A DNA stretch of 64,000 nucleotides from Palsa-948 sp964481195 (GTDB lineage Bacteria; Bacteroidota; Bacteroidia; Palsa-948): positions 1-64,000 of the forward strand of contig CAYZTB010000004.1 of the NCBI GenBank assembly GCA_964481195.1, given 5' to 3'. Positions within the stretch are counted from its first letter, which is position 1. The number at the start of each line of letters is the position of its first letter. The notes beneath the pieces were generated by a model, which saw only the letters and a program-made list of their open reading frames with translations, had not been told where the DNA came from and did no database searches. Shown here piece after piece: positions 8,766 to 17,176 of the stretch. Made by a program: the position numbers and the translations under genes.

Positions 8766-9971
8766 TTATAATGCGCAGATAAACACTTTACTTTCTTTAT
8801 TTCCGCAGAAATGGAAAAGCGAGTTAAATTTAACTGTCGCGATGATGTAATTATTTTTTGCTGATTTATATTCTTCTTCGATAGATACTATTTCGAGCTT
8901 TTCTATTTCGCTTTTATTCGAAAAGCGTACGTACACTTTTATAGAAAACTCATTATCTAATAGCTTAAATGCTACTGCGTCTTTGCCATTAATCTGTAAA
9001 AACTTTTTTAGCTTTTTGTATCCGTACCGGTAATTGTATGTAAGTGCCGAAATATCAGAAAGCACTGCGCTGCCCGTAGGGTGGCTGCCTGCTCCTTTGC
9101 CCGTTAATAATTGTTTGCAGGAGAAAGCTCCTTCTACCTCTACTGCATTGTATTCGTACAGCACATTATATAGCTCATCGGACTTGTTTATGAAATGAGG
9201 CATTACAAATACCCGGTATTTATCGCTCACTTTTTCGGCTCTTGTAATAAGTTTAATGCGCAACTCTTTTTCTTTTGCGTACAAAATATCTTCGTACTTA
9301 ATATTTTGAATTCCTAAGTTTAATATCTGTTCAGGTTTTAATACTAAACCAAAAGCATGTACTGCGATTAAAAGGATTTTGTACTTCGCATCAAAGCCAG
9401 CTACATCCAACCAAGGGTCTACCTCGGCAAAGCCATTTTCCTGCGCATCTTTTAAAATAGTTTCGTAATCTTTTCCTTCCAGCTCCATGCGCGTTACCAT
9501 GTAGTTGCAAGTACCATTTAATATGGCGCGTACGCTTTGCAAAAGCTCGTTGTCGTAATACTCTTCTAGATTTCTTAAGATGGGGATGCTCCCTCCTACA
9601 GAGCCTTCGTAGATAAGAGAAACATTGTTTTCCTGCTGCAAGCGGAATAACTCTGGGAAATTTTTTGCTAGCATCTCTTTGCTGGCGCTAACTACGTTCA
9701 CGCCATTTTTCATAGCAGTACTCACAATTTCAAATGCAGATTCTGTATCGCTGATAAGCTCTACCACTACATCCAAATCTTTTCTATTAAGGATATCGTT
9801 TTTATCAAACGTAAATCGATCGTTATCTAATTTGCGTTTTTTGCTTTTATCGCGCACGCAAATTTTTTCAATCGTAGCTTGCAGTCCTTGCGACATATTT
9901 AATACGTCATACAGTCCTTGTCCAACACAACCGAATCCGAATAAGCCGAGGGATATTTTTTTATTACTCAT
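8766..9971 (-). CDS. Homoserine dehydrogenase
   Basis: This enzyme reduces aspartate semialdehyde to homoserine in the threonine/methionine pathway. The 401-residue protein begins with a Rossmann fold (SLGLFGFGCVGQGLYDVL), carries the ATA-type mid region (LNGTCNYMVTRME) and the substrate-binding signature around residues 300-330 (GKGAGSHPTGSAVLSDI). It has no aspartokinase fusion and only a short C-terminal extension. The ATG at 9971 (MSNKKISLG) is preferred over an upstream TTG at 10013, because the latter adds a non-conserved leader. It lies ten bases upstream of atpC. Confidence 0.9.
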   Translation of the reverse strand: MSNKKISLGLFGFGCVGQGLYDVLNMSQGLQATIEKICVRDKSKKRKLDNDRFTFDKNDILNRKDLDVVVELISDTESAFEIVSTAMKNGVNVVSASKEMLAKNFPELFRLQQENNVSLIYEGSVGGSIPILRNLEEYYDNELLQSVRAILNGTCNYMVTRMELEGKDYETILKDAQENGFAEVDPWLDVAGFDAKYKILLIAVHAFGLVLKPEQILNLGIQNIKYEDILYAKEKELRIKLITRAEKVSDKYRVFVMPHFINKSDELYNVLYEYNAVEVEGAFSCKQLLTGKGAGSHPTGSAVLSDISALTYNYRYGYKKLKKFLQINGKDAVAFKLLDNEFSIKVYVRFSNKSEIEKLEIVSIEEEYKSAKNNYIIATVKFNSLFHFCGNKESKVFICAL

Positions 9972-10144
9972 AGAGAGGGGCAAAAATATGAAAAAGTTTT
10001 GCCCCGGCTTCAAAAGCAGAAAATGATCATTTATGGACGGATATGACAGCAGCCGCTCATTTTACAGCAAGTTTCAGCCGCCCATGTTTATATGAACATT
10101 TATTTGCATTTTAATAATATATTACGTACCCTTGTCTTACTAAT

Positions 10145-10152
10145 TAATTTTG
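10145..10152 (+). promoter_or_regulatory. -7 box almost touching the start codon
   Basis: TAATTTTG matches TAnnTTTG and ends four bases before the ATG at 10157. If used, the transcript would start at or beside the start codon (leaderless or nearly so). No clear -33 TTTG is at the usual spacing. Confidence 0.35.
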
Positions 10153-10156
10153 AAAC

Positions 10157-10678
10157 ATGAAAAATATTTTTATTATAAGCATGGTACTAAGTGTGGCAAT
10201 GCTTTTCAATTCATGCAAAAAAGATAAGCCAGGGTATGGCTCTATAAGGGTGAACCTCACAGATGCGCCTGCTCCTTATCAGCAGGTTAATGTAGATATT
10301 AAGCAGATAGAAGTACATGTTGTGCCAACGTCCGGCAGTGGGCAATGGATTACTCTGCCTACTAAGAGCGGCATATATGATTTGCTCACTTTGCAAAATG
10401 GTATTGACACCAGCATAGTAAATGCCACTCAATTGCCTGCAGGAAAAATCACGCAGATGCGCTTAATTCTCGGAAGCAATAATTCAGTGATGGACAACAG
10501 CGTAGTATATCCTCTTGATATACCAAGCGGGAGCCAGACAGGGATTAAGATCTCCGGTTCTATTGCCGTGAATCCAAATACTACCATTCAGGTGCTGCTC
10601 GATTTTGATGCCAGCCAGTCGGTGGTATTGCAAGGAAACGGAGATTACCACTTAAAGCCAGTGATACAGGTATTGTGA
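10157..10678 (+). CDS. DUF4382 lipoprotein
   Basis: The 173-residue protein has a lipoprotein signal (LSVAMLFNSCKKD; lipidated Cys near residue 20). The rest matches the DUF4382 pattern: GSIRVNLTDAPAPYQQVNVDI, a strand-rich core and a final IQVLLDFDASQSVVLQG ... YHLKPVIQVL segment. DUF4382 proteins are carbohydrate-binding-like beta-sandwiches of unknown function at the Bacteroidota cell envelope. It stands alone between the homoserine dehydrogenase gene (opposite strand) and a convergent thioredoxin-like gene. Confidence 0.85.
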   Translation: MKNIFIISMVLSVAMLFNSCKKDKPGYGSIRVNLTDAPAPYQQVNVDIKQIEVHVVPTSGSGQWITLPTKSGIYDLLTLQNGIDTSIVNATQLPAGKITQMRLILGSNNSVMDNSVVYPLDIPSGSQTGIKISGSIAVNPNTTIQVLLDFDASQSVVLQGNGDYHLKPVIQVL

Positions 10679-10696
10679 TTTAAAGACACTCTTGCC

Positions 10697-11254
10697 TTAT
10701 TTCTTCCATTTAATATTGCAGCCAATACTAGGTTTTTGCAGTTCGGGAGCACTCTTTCCAGCTAATAGATTATCCAGCGCAAGCCTCATATCCTTACCGG
10801 TTACTGGCAGCCCATTGGAGGGGCGGGAGTCATCAAGCTGACCGCGATAAGCTAGTTTAAGGTTTTTGTCATAGATATAAAAATCGGGCGTGCAAGCAGC
10901 GTCATAAGCTTTGGCAACTTCCTGTGTTTCGTCATATAGGTAGGGAAATGGGTAGCCTAAACTTATCGCATCCTCTTTCATTTTTTCTGGCGAATCCTCC
11001 GGAAAGTTTACAACATCGTTCGAGCTAATGGCAATAAAAGAAACACCTTTAGAAATATAATCGTTGGCAAGTTTTACTAAACCTGCGTTTACGTGTTTTA
11101 CAAATGGGCAGTGGTTGCAAATAAATAGTAACACCGTTGCCTTGTTAGGCAAAAGCGAAGCAAGCGAAACCATTTTCCCTGACACTACATCAGGCAATAA
11201 AAAATCGGGAGCTTTACTTCCGAGAGGAACCATGGTGGATGGAGTTACTGCCAT
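10697..11254 (-). CDS. Thioredoxin-family protein (peroxiredoxin-like)
   Basis: The 185-residue cytosolic protein has a thioredoxin fold with the redox motif C46-N-H-C49 (FICNHCPFVKH), the AhpC/TSA-type start (LGSKAPDFLLPDVVSG) and a conserved cis-Pro region (CTPDFYIYDKN). The CNHCPFVK signature is typical of the PRX-like subgroup of thioredoxin-family proteins. It probably acts as a disulfide reductase or peroxidase; the substrate is unknown. It is convergent with the DUF4382 gene. The ATG at 11254 starts directly at the conserved domain. Confidence 0.88.
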   Translation of the reverse strand: MAVTPSTMVPLGSKAPDFLLPDVVSGKMVSLASLLPNKATVLLFICNHCPFVKHVNAGLVKLANDYISKGVSFIAISSNDVVNFPEDSPEKMKEDAISLGYPFPYLYDETQEVAKAYDAACTPDFYIYDKNLKLAYRGQLDDSRPSNGLPVTGKDMRLALDNLLAGKSAPELQKPSIGCNIKWKK

Positions 11255-11259
11255 TTTAG

Positions 11260-11335
11260 TTATTAGGTAATAGTTATTAGTTAATAGTGGGTAGACAATA
11301 CAAGGGATAAGTAATTAGCTATTAGCAAATAGAAG
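11260..11335. repeat. AT-rich TTATTAG/GGTAATAG simple repeat
   Basis: The intergenic stretch between 11254 and the next minus-strand gene is built from variants of TTAGTTATTAG and GGTAATAG. The same motif in reverse (CTATTACCTA) recurs at 39855-39895 and 44205-44255, so it is a dispersed low-complexity element in this genome. Confidence 0.55.
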
Positions 11336-11357
11336 CAGCCACTTTTCCCGAGTTAAA

Positions 11358-11732
11358 TTATACATACGCCTTTTCTTCGCGCTTGAACAACCTAACGGGA
11401 ATAGGAGGAGCATTAAAAGTTAAAAAGAAGTTCCCAATTATTCTGCTTAGCGCGGAAGAATGAACAATAGCAAATGAATTAATTACGGTCTCTCTTCCCT
11501 TAAGTGTGAAATGCTCGCGAGCTTCAGGACTTATAGAGTTAATATTTCTTATGTCAACCATCAAAGGGAATTTAACTCCTTTATAAAAAGTCTGAACAGC
11601 TTCCGTATTTTGTTTTGCATCAGCTAAAAGAACTGTTGCATTTTCTCTAACTTTTGTACGGGAAATACCGTCATCCCCCATCCAAGTTCGGAATTTTTCA
11701 AGTTCTAATACTTCTATATTTCGAATCTGCAT
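11358..11732 (-). CDS. DUF7793-like STAS-type protein
   Basis: The 124-residue cytosolic protein has an alpha/beta pattern with FPLMVDIRNINSISPEAREHF and IGNFFLTFNAPPIPVRLFKREEKA, the features I associate with the DUF7793 family of small STAS/SpoIIAA-like Bacteroidota proteins. The role is unknown; an anti-sigma-antagonist-like or scaffold function is only suggested by the fold. The protein stops soon after REEKAYV, slightly earlier than family members usually do. It is followed at 11758 by an SDR gene read in the same direction. Confidence 0.62.
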   Translation of the reverse strand: MQIRNIEVLELEKFRTWMGDDGISRTKVRENATVLLADAKQNTEAVQTFYKGVKFPLMVDIRNINSISPEAREHFTLKGRETVINSFAIVHSSALSRIIGNFFLTFNAPPIPVRLFKREEKAYV

Positions 11733-11757
11733 GCTATTAAAAAAACTTTAAATTATT

Positions 11758-12543
11758 TTATAAAGATCCGGTTCTTCCTCCATCCACCGGAATATTTATG
11801 CCATTAATATAAGAGGCAGCAGGCGAAGCTAAAAAAGCTGCAGCAGCTGCAATTTCAGATGCCTCGGCAAAACGCCCTAAAGGAATTTCCTTAATCCACT
11901 CCTGCGCTTCTTGTTCAGAAGTAACACCCGATTTTTTTGCACGCGCGTCCAGCAAGGTGCTAAGTCGTTCGGTGTTTGTAGCGCCAGGCAAAATATTATT
12001 TACGGTAATTCCAAAAGCGCCTAACTCAGCTGCCAGCGTTTTAGACCAGTTTGCCACCGCAGCACGAATGGTATTTGAAACACCCAAACCTTTAATAGGC
12101 TGTTTTACCGAAGTAGAAATTACATTGATGATGCGACCGTATTTTTCTTTTTTCATTCCCGGCACCAGTGCCTGCACTAAAATATGATTGCATAAAAGGT
12201 GATTGGAAAAAGTTTGAATGAACTCTTCTGCTTTCGCCTCTATAATGGGACCACCGGCAGGACCGCCAGTATTATTTATTAAAATATGTGCGGTATTATT
12301 TTTAGCAAATTCCTCCACTTTCTTTCTCAGCTCCTCGGGTTTTGTAAAATCTGCAACTAGGTAATTATGTTTTTGTCCTTTTGAAGTATCTAATGCAGCT
12401 GCAACATTTTTAAGCTTGCCTTCATCTCTGGCAAGCAGCGTAACGTTTGCGCCTAATAGCGCTAACTCAATAGCAATGGCTTTTCCAATTCCTTGTGTGC
12501 TGCCGCTAACGAGTGCGTTTTTGTTTGTTAATGATAAATTCAT
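11758..12543 (-). CDS. SDR-family oxidoreductase, atypical active site
   Basis: The 261-residue protein has the short-chain dehydrogenase fold: nucleotide loop GSTQGIG (residues 14-20), LINNTGG (NNAG equivalent, 88-94), a Ser at 143 (VISTS) and a C-terminal AAAFLASPAASYINGINIPVDGG. The catalytic YxxxK motif is replaced: by alignment to YSASK, the Tyr position is S156 and the Lys position R160 (VSNTIRAAV). This variant matches the BKR-like SDR subgroup that lacks the usual tetrad. Activity and substrate are therefore uncertain. It lies 15 bases from the cyclophilin gene and is probably co-transcribed. Confidence 0.82.
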   Translation of the reverse strand: MNLSLTNKNALVSGSTQGIGKAIAIELALLGANVTLLARDEGKLKNVAAALDTSKGQKHNYLVADFTKPEELRKKVEEFAKNNTAHILINNTGGPAGGPIIEAKAEEFIQTFSNHLLCNHILVQALVPGMKKEKYGRIINVISTSVKQPIKGLGVSNTIRAAVANWSKTLAAELGAFGITVNNILPGATNTERLSTLLDARAKKSGVTSEQEAQEWIKEIPLGRFAEASEIAAAAAFLASPAASYINGINIPVDGGRTGSL

Positions 12544-12558
12544 AAGGTTGGGAGGGGC

Positions 12559-12993
12559 TTATTCTGTTATAATTATTTTCTCAATCTTATCGCCACCTTT
12601 AATTTTATCAATCACATCCAACCCTTCAGTAACTTTTCCAAAACAAGTATGAACGCCATCTAGGTGAGCGGTGTTGTTACGACTATGACAAATAAAAAAT
12701 TGAGAGCCTCCAGTGTCTTTTCCGGCATGTGCCATGCTTAGCACCCCACGATCATGGTGTTGGTTGCCTCCTGTTGTTTCACATTTAATTTTGTAGCCCG
12801 GCCCGCCTGTGCCCGAACCATTGGGACAACCGCCCTGAATCATAAAATCAGGAATCACTCTATGAAAATTAAGTCCGTTATAATACCCTTTTTCGCTCAG
12901 TTTAATAAAATTTTCTACAGCAATAGGCGCATCGGTATGGTAAAAATCAACCTTCATTACTCCTTTGTCGGTGTGTATTTCTGCTTTTTTCAT
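12559..12993 (-). CDS. Peptidyl-prolyl cis-trans isomerase (cyclophilin type)
   Basis: The 144-residue protein catalyses proline isomerisation during folding. Cyclophilin motifs are all visible: FHRVIPDFMIQGGCPNGSGTGGPGY (split here as FHRVIPDFMIQGG and PNGSGTGGPGY), GVLSMAHAGKDTGGSQFFI and HLDGVHTCFGKV. There is no signal peptide, so it is cytosolic. The ATG at 12993 (MKKAEIHTDKG) fits the domain start; an upstream in-frame start at 13035 adds an unconserved leader. A -7-like box (TATATTCG on the minus strand, 13022-13029) precedes it. Confidence 0.93.
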   Translation of the reverse strand: MKKAEIHTDKGVMKVDFYHTDAPIAVENFIKLSEKGYYNGLNFHRVIPDFMIQGGCPNGSGTGGPGYKIKCETTGGNQHHDRGVLSMAHAGKDTGGSQFFICHSRNNTAHLDGVHTCFGKVTEGLDVIDKIKGGDKIEKIIITE

Positions 12994-13035
12994 AGTAAGT
13001 AAATTAATTTGTCTAAGATTTAGGCGAATATACAA

Positions 13036-13339
13036 ATAAGGAAATAATTAGTGGAATAGATCAATGGTTGAGGTGTAGCAAGCCTGCTCATTCTTTTGCC
13101 TCGCCCCTGCCTACTGCAAAGAAGAATAATGTGCTAAATTTGTTGCACAGCACAGTGGGGTACCCACCTGCCGAACGGGCAGGCAGCTTTTGCCTAGCTA
13201 TTACTACAAACTACGCTGAACGCGGCAGCTACAATTTTTGAAAAATTATAATCGCTGTTTACTCCATCAAGACCTCATTCCGACCTTAATGGTGTCCCTT
13301 TCCCAATCCCGATAGCTACCGGCATCGTTATCCGTATTT
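13036..13339. other. Non-coding region with palindromic remnants
   Basis: No credible gene is present. It holds two short palindromes: CCTGCC-gaac-GGGCAGG at 13167-13183 and CCGATAGCTACCGG near 13309-13322, both of a type seen as dispersed repeats in Bacteroidota. The region ends at the truncated T9SS gene fragment, so it may mark a rearrangement point. Confidence 0.5.
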
Positions 13340-13780
13340 TTACTTGTTCAGCACGATCTTTTGAGTGCTGGTGTTGCCTTCCGGGTTTTTTATCTGGATA
13401 AAATAAATACCATTCTGCTGTTTGGACAGATCAACCACCGTGGACAGATCATATATTTGGAATTCGGAAATTTTTTCTCCCAGCACATTATACACCGCAA
13501 TGTTGTTATGCAATGAGTTGCCTGTGTTCACAGTGATCTTACCAGCAAAAGGATTGGGATAAACATTCAGCAGAGAATTATGATCTGCATTTTCTACTCC
13601 CGAGGCTACATTATGCAGTTTTGCAGCAACTGTTTCCTTATTGCCCCCATTGTTATTGGTAACTGAGCTAGAGCCAAAAGCGATGCTGCTGCTGCCAAAG
13701 TATCCAGCCAGATATATATTTCCCACCGCATCTGCAATTCTGTATTCTTTCGAGCAGACAACGAATAGTTTTTCCTCTTT
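13340..13780 (-). pseudogene. 3' fragment of a T9SS-secreted SBBP-type surface protein
   Basis: The readable frame encodes one beta-propeller-like repeat end (DAVGNIYLAGYFGSSSIAFGS) followed by a complete T9SS type A sorting domain (LLNVYPNPFAGKITVNTG ... NGIYFIQIKNPEGNTSTQKIVLNK). No signal peptide or N-terminal repeats exist: upstream the frame runs back through RIADAV into unrelated intergenic DNA before about 13780. Proteins with this tail usually have many NIYVAG repeats over hundreds of residues. It is therefore a decapitated remnant and unlikely to be exported. Confidence 0.72.
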
Positions 13781-13835
13781 AGCTATTATTAATTGGCATT
13801 GAGCGAATAATTATCCTATAAAAGTAATCGCAAGC

Positions 13836-13843
13836 TAAATTTG
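13836..13843 (+). promoter_or_regulatory. -7 promoter box for the idi operon
   Basis: TAAATTTG matches TAnnTTTG and lies 68 bases before the idi start. The -33 element is not obvious. As the only such box between the T9SS fragment and idi, it is the best candidate promoter for the five-gene biosynthetic operon. Confidence 0.4.
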
Positions 13844-13910
13844 AACAAATTATGCAAATCTGTACTAAAAATATAGCCGGATGAAAGGTAAGTGAAGACA
13901 ACAATAACTC

Positions 13911-14441
13911 ATGAAAAACGATCAAGTTATTCTTGTGAATGAAAACAATTTCCAAAGAGGGATAATGGAAAAGATGGAAGCGCATAAAAAAGGTGAACTT
14001 CATCGCGCCTTTTCTATATTTATTTTCAATTCGCAAGGGGAATTATTATTACAAAAGCGTGCATTGACGAAATATCATTCCGGGGGACTCTGGACAAACA
14101 CTTGTTGCGGTCATCCCCAGCCGGAAATAAATTTGGAAGAATGCGCACATAAGCGATTGAATGAAGAAATGGGATTAGACTGTATTCTTGAATACGCATT
14201 TAATTTTATTTACAAAGCTGAACTTGACAATGAGTTATTTGAAAACGAACTTGACCATGTATTTGTTGGATATTACGATGGGATTCCAGTATCCAATCCC
14301 TTTGAAGTATCTCATTGGAAATATCAAAATATGCACGCTGTTCTGGAAAATGTTAAATCTAATCCTGAAGAATTTACCGTTTGGTTCAGAATTATTTTGC
14401 CGCAACTTTTGGATCATATTCATAATAAAAAATCAACGTGA
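13911..14441 (+). CDS. idi: Isopentenyl-diphosphate delta-isomerase, type 1
   Basis: The enzyme interconverts IPP and DMAPP, the C5 isoprenoid units. The 176-residue protein has the Nudix-like fold with the catalytic TNTCCGHPQP motif (residues about 63-72), HRAFSIFIFNSQGELLLQKR and the Nudix-type glutamates of RLNEEMGLD. It is the first gene of a tightly packed operon with a UbiA prenyltransferase (overlap four bases), a type III PKS, a methyltransferase and a flavoprotein. Its place there suggests local supply of DMAPP/IPP for prenylation of the polyketide. Confidence 0.93.
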   Translation: MKNDQVILVNENNFQRGIMEKMEAHKKGELHRAFSIFIFNSQGELLLQKRALTKYHSGGLWTNTCCGHPQPEINLEECAHKRLNEEMGLDCILEYAFNFIYKAELDNELFENELDHVFVGYYDGIPVSNPFEVSHWKYQNMHAVLENVKSNPEEFTVWFRIILPQLLDHIHNKKST

Positions 14442-15355
14442 TTGTAGAAACTTCACTCAGCGAAGAGAAAAAATCGGGAACACTTTTATTTAATCGAGAC
14501 ACGATTAAATTGATGCGTATTCCTTTTTCGTATTTTTTAATGCCGGTTTTCTTTTTTGCGCTCAGTCAGGCTACCGCCATAGATTTCAAGAATACTACTC
14601 TTTGTTTTATTATTTTACATCTGTTTATTTATCCTGCAAGCAATGGGTATAACAGTTATATGGATAATGATGAAGGAAGCATAGGAGGGATAAAAAACCC
14701 ACCCAAGCCGACAAAAAAATTATTTTACCTTTCTTTTCTTTTCGATGGTGTTGGTTTGCTTCTTTGCTTACTGATAAATTTTCATTTTTTTTTATCTGTA
14801 TTAGTTTACATACTGGCTTCACGAGCGTACAGTTATAGAGATATCAGATTAAAAAAATTTCCTATAGCAGGTTTTTTAACTGTAGTATTTTTTCAAGGAG
14901 CATTTACTTTTTGGATGGTATATAATGCAGTAAATAAGGAAACAATTCATTTGAACATAGAATCAGGGTTTATTTTGGCTGCCTGCTCATTTTTAATTGG
15001 AGGTGTGTATCCGCTTACCCAGATTTATCAGCATGATGCTGATAAAAAAAGCGGAGATGTCAGTATTAGTTCTGTGTTAGGCTATAACGGAACTTTTATT
15101 TTCACTGCATTCATGTTTTTATGCGCCAACGCATTATTGTATTTTTATTTTTCTTCCAGAGAGGAACTCGTACATTTTTTATTATTTCAACTTTTTTTAT
15201 TGCCCGTTGTAATTTATTTCATTCGGTGGTTTATTAAAGTCATAAAAGACAAAAAAGAAGCATCCTTTGAAAATACCATGAATATGAATTTAATTGCTTC
15301 CTCGCTCCTAAATTTATGTTTTATCATTCTCCTGATTATTAGGTTGATTAAATGA
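14438..15355 (+). CDS. UbiA-family prenyltransferase
   Basis: This 305-residue integral membrane protein has about eight or nine membrane segments. The two Asp-rich metal and diphosphate-binding motifs of the UbiA superfamily are present: NSYMDNDEG (near residue 70) and YQHDADKKSGD (near residue 203). It would attach an isoprenoid chain to an aromatic or pyrone acceptor at the membrane. The start is GTG at 14438, overlapping the idi stop; it gives a 25-residue cytosolic leader before the first membrane helix, and an ATG at 14513 is the alternative. The acceptor is probably the product of the PKS encoded next, by context. Confidence 0.88.
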   Translation: MIVETSLSEEKKSGTLLFNRDTIKLMRIPFSYFLMPVFFFALSQATAIDFKNTTLCFIILHLFIYPASNGYNSYMDNDEGSIGGIKNPPKPTKKLFYLSFLFDGVGLLLCLLINFHFFLSVLVYILASRAYSYRDIRLKKFPIAGFLTVVFFQGAFTFWMVYNAVNKETIHLNIESGFILAACSFLIGGVYPLTQIYQHDADKKSGDVSISSVLGYNGTFIFTAFMFLCANALLYFYFSSREELVHFLLFQLFLLPVVIYFIRWFIKVIKDKKEASFENTMNMNLIASSLLNLCFIILLIIRLIK

Positions 15356-16485
15356 GTACCATCATTAACATATCCACAGCGCTTCCTTCTTATAAGTACA
15401 AGCAGTCTGATTTAGCGGAGTTTATGTGTAAACAGTTTCAGTATCCGGAACGTCAAAAAAGAAAATTAAAGTTGATGTATGCAAAAAGTGGAATTGATAC
15501 ACGCTATTCTGTAATACCTGATTTTTCTTCGTCAATGGAAGAAAGATTTTTTTTTCCTAAAACGAATGACCTCGAACCATTTCCAACGATAGAATACAGG
15601 ATGGAGTATTTTAATAAAATGGCTCTGCCTCTTTGTATCGAAGCTATCGAAGATTGTATAAAAGAAAAAATAAATAAAAAACAAATCACGCATCTCATTA
15701 CTGTTTCCTGTACAGGTTTGTCCGCTCCTGGATTAGATATTGATATTGTTCAGCATTTACAGTTGAGTGAAAACATCAATAGAACTTCCATCAATTTTAT
15801 GGGCTGCTATGCCGCCATTCACGCGCTTAAGCAAGCCGATTATATTTGCAAAAGTGAACCCGATGCTGTTGTTATAATTATTTGTATAGAACTTTGCACC
15901 ATTCATTTTCAAAAAATGGATACAGAGGATAACCTCACAGCTAATCTTTTATTTGCGGATGGAGCTGCTGCTGCATTGATTGTGCCGGATAGCTATGCAG
16001 AAAAAAATAAGTTAAATGGTTTTGGAATAAAAAAATTCCATTCTCAAATTTCATTGACCGGTAAAAACGACATGGCATGGCGATTGACATCAACCGGTTT
16101 TTTAATGACGTTGAGTTCATACATTCCTCAACTGATTGAAAAGGGTTTTAATTTTTTTTTTAATACCGCAATACGCGAACTTGAGCTAACCAAAAAAGAT
16201 ATTACGCATTGGGCGATACATCCCGGAGGAAGAAAAATACTGGAAGTCATTCAAAAAGAACTTGCGCTGGAAAACAAGAATCTCGAAAGTTCATACCGTG
16301 TGCTGAAAAATTATGGAAACATGTCGTCCCCAACTGTTTTATTCGTGTTAAAAGATATTTGGGATACTAAAGACCTCTCCCAGACCCTCTCCAAAGGAGA
16401 GGACTTCAACAACAAAGAGCTGACCTTTTGTGCAGCATTTGGTCCCGGACTTACAATGGAATCTGTAATCCTTGAAAATGTTTAA
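15352..16485 (+). CDS. Type III polyketide synthase
   Basis: The 377-residue homodimeric chalcone-synthase-like enzyme extends a CoA-bound starter with malonyl-CoA to make pyrones, resorcinols or related rings. The catalytic triad is complete: C152 (NFMGCYAA), H290 (AIHPGGRKILE) and N323 (YGNMSSPTVLF). The C-terminal GPGLTMES loop matches the family GFGPG motif. Residues about 341-357 (DLSQTLSKGEDFNNKE) are encoded by a CCTCTCC-aaa-GGAGAGG palindrome at 16386-16402 and look like a repeat-derived insertion in a surface loop. It overlaps ubiA by four bases and the methyltransferase by about eight. Starter and chain length cannot be told from sequence. Confidence 0.93.
   Translation: MSTIINISTALPSYKYKQSDLAEFMCKQFQYPERQKRKLKLMYAKSGIDTRYSVIPDFSSSMEERFFFPKTNDLEPFPTIEYRMEYFNKMALPLCIEAIEDCIKEKINKKQITHLITVSCTGLSAPGLDIDIVQHLQLSENINRTSINFMGCYAAIHALKQADYICKSEPDAVVIIICIELCTIHFQKMDTEDNLTANLLFADGAAAALIVPDSYAEKNKLNGFGIKKFHSQISLTGKNDMAWRLTSTGFLMTLSSYIPQLIEKGFNFFFNTAIRELELTKKDITHWAIHPGGRKILEVIQKELALENKNLESSYRVLKNYGNMSSPTVLFVLKDIWDTKDLSQTLSKGEDFNNKELTFCAAFGPGLTMESVILENV
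16386..16402. repeat. CTCC/GGAG palindrome inside the type III PKS gene
   Basis: A perfect 7-bp stem, CCTCTCC with loop AAA and GGAGAGG, is translated in frame as part of the PKS. It belongs to the same repeat family as the elements at 29520, 35798, 35833, 36390, 39043, 39688 and 45102. Confidence 0.7.
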
Positions 16486-17176
16486 GCAGCGATCGTATCA
16501 AAAAGAACTTTTGGATGAATCTTACATTGAAAAAGAGTTATTATACCGGAATCTGAAGGAACTGGAATTTATCAATAAATATTTAGGTGGACACGCCATT
16601 TCATTAAATGGATTGGAAGAAGTTATAAATGATAAGTCAAAAACGTATAACATAATTGACATTGGCTGCGGTGGAGGCGATTCGTTGAATGCAATTGCCA
16701 AATGGTCGAGAAATAAAAAATATAAAATAAATTTAACAGGTATTGATTTAAAGCAGGACTGCATCAATTATGCTCAATATAATTGTATAAACTATAGTGA
16801 AATACATTTTCGCTGTAATGACTTTAGAAATTCCTTTTCTGAAGAAACTAAAATTGATATTGTTCACGCATCGTTGTTTTGTCATCACTTTACAGAAAAT
16901 GAGATTGTTGAGTTTATTAAATTATGCAACAGTAATAAAGCAATATTCGTAATCAATGACCTGGAAAGGCATCCCATCGCTTTTTATGCAATTAAATTCC
17001 TGACTAATTTTTTTTCAAAATCATCTTTAGTAAAAAATGATGCACCATTATCTGTGTTGAGAGGATTTAAAAAATCAGAATGGAATGCAATACTCTATAA
17101 ATCAGGCATTAAAAAATATACAATAAAAAATCGATGGGCATTCCGACACTTAGTTATTGCTTACCCGAATGAATAA
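16478..17176 (+). CDS. SAM-dependent methyltransferase
   Basis: The 232-residue class I methyltransferase has motif I YNIIDIGCGGGDSLNAI near residue 55, an acidic strand-2 end (LTGIDLKQD) and post-motif IVHASLFCHHF. No membrane segment or signal. It lies inside the polyketide operon, with its start inside the PKS stop region and its end overlapping the flavoprotein start, so it most likely O- or C-methylates the PKS product. An upstream in-frame ATG at 16472 would add two residues. The family also contains quinone-biosynthesis methyltransferases, so the substrate is inferred from context only. Confidence 0.87.
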   Translation: MFKQRSYQKELLDESYIEKELLYRNLKELEFINKYLGGHAISLNGLEEVINDKSKTYNIIDIGCGGGDSLNAIAKWSRNKKYKINLTGIDLKQDCINYAQYNCINYSEIHFRCNDFRNSFSEETKIDIVHASLFCHHFTENEIVEFIKLCNSNKAIFVINDLERHPIAFYAIKFLTNFFSKSSLVKNDAPLSVLRGFKKSEWNAILYKSGIKKYTIKNRWAFRHLVIAYPNE

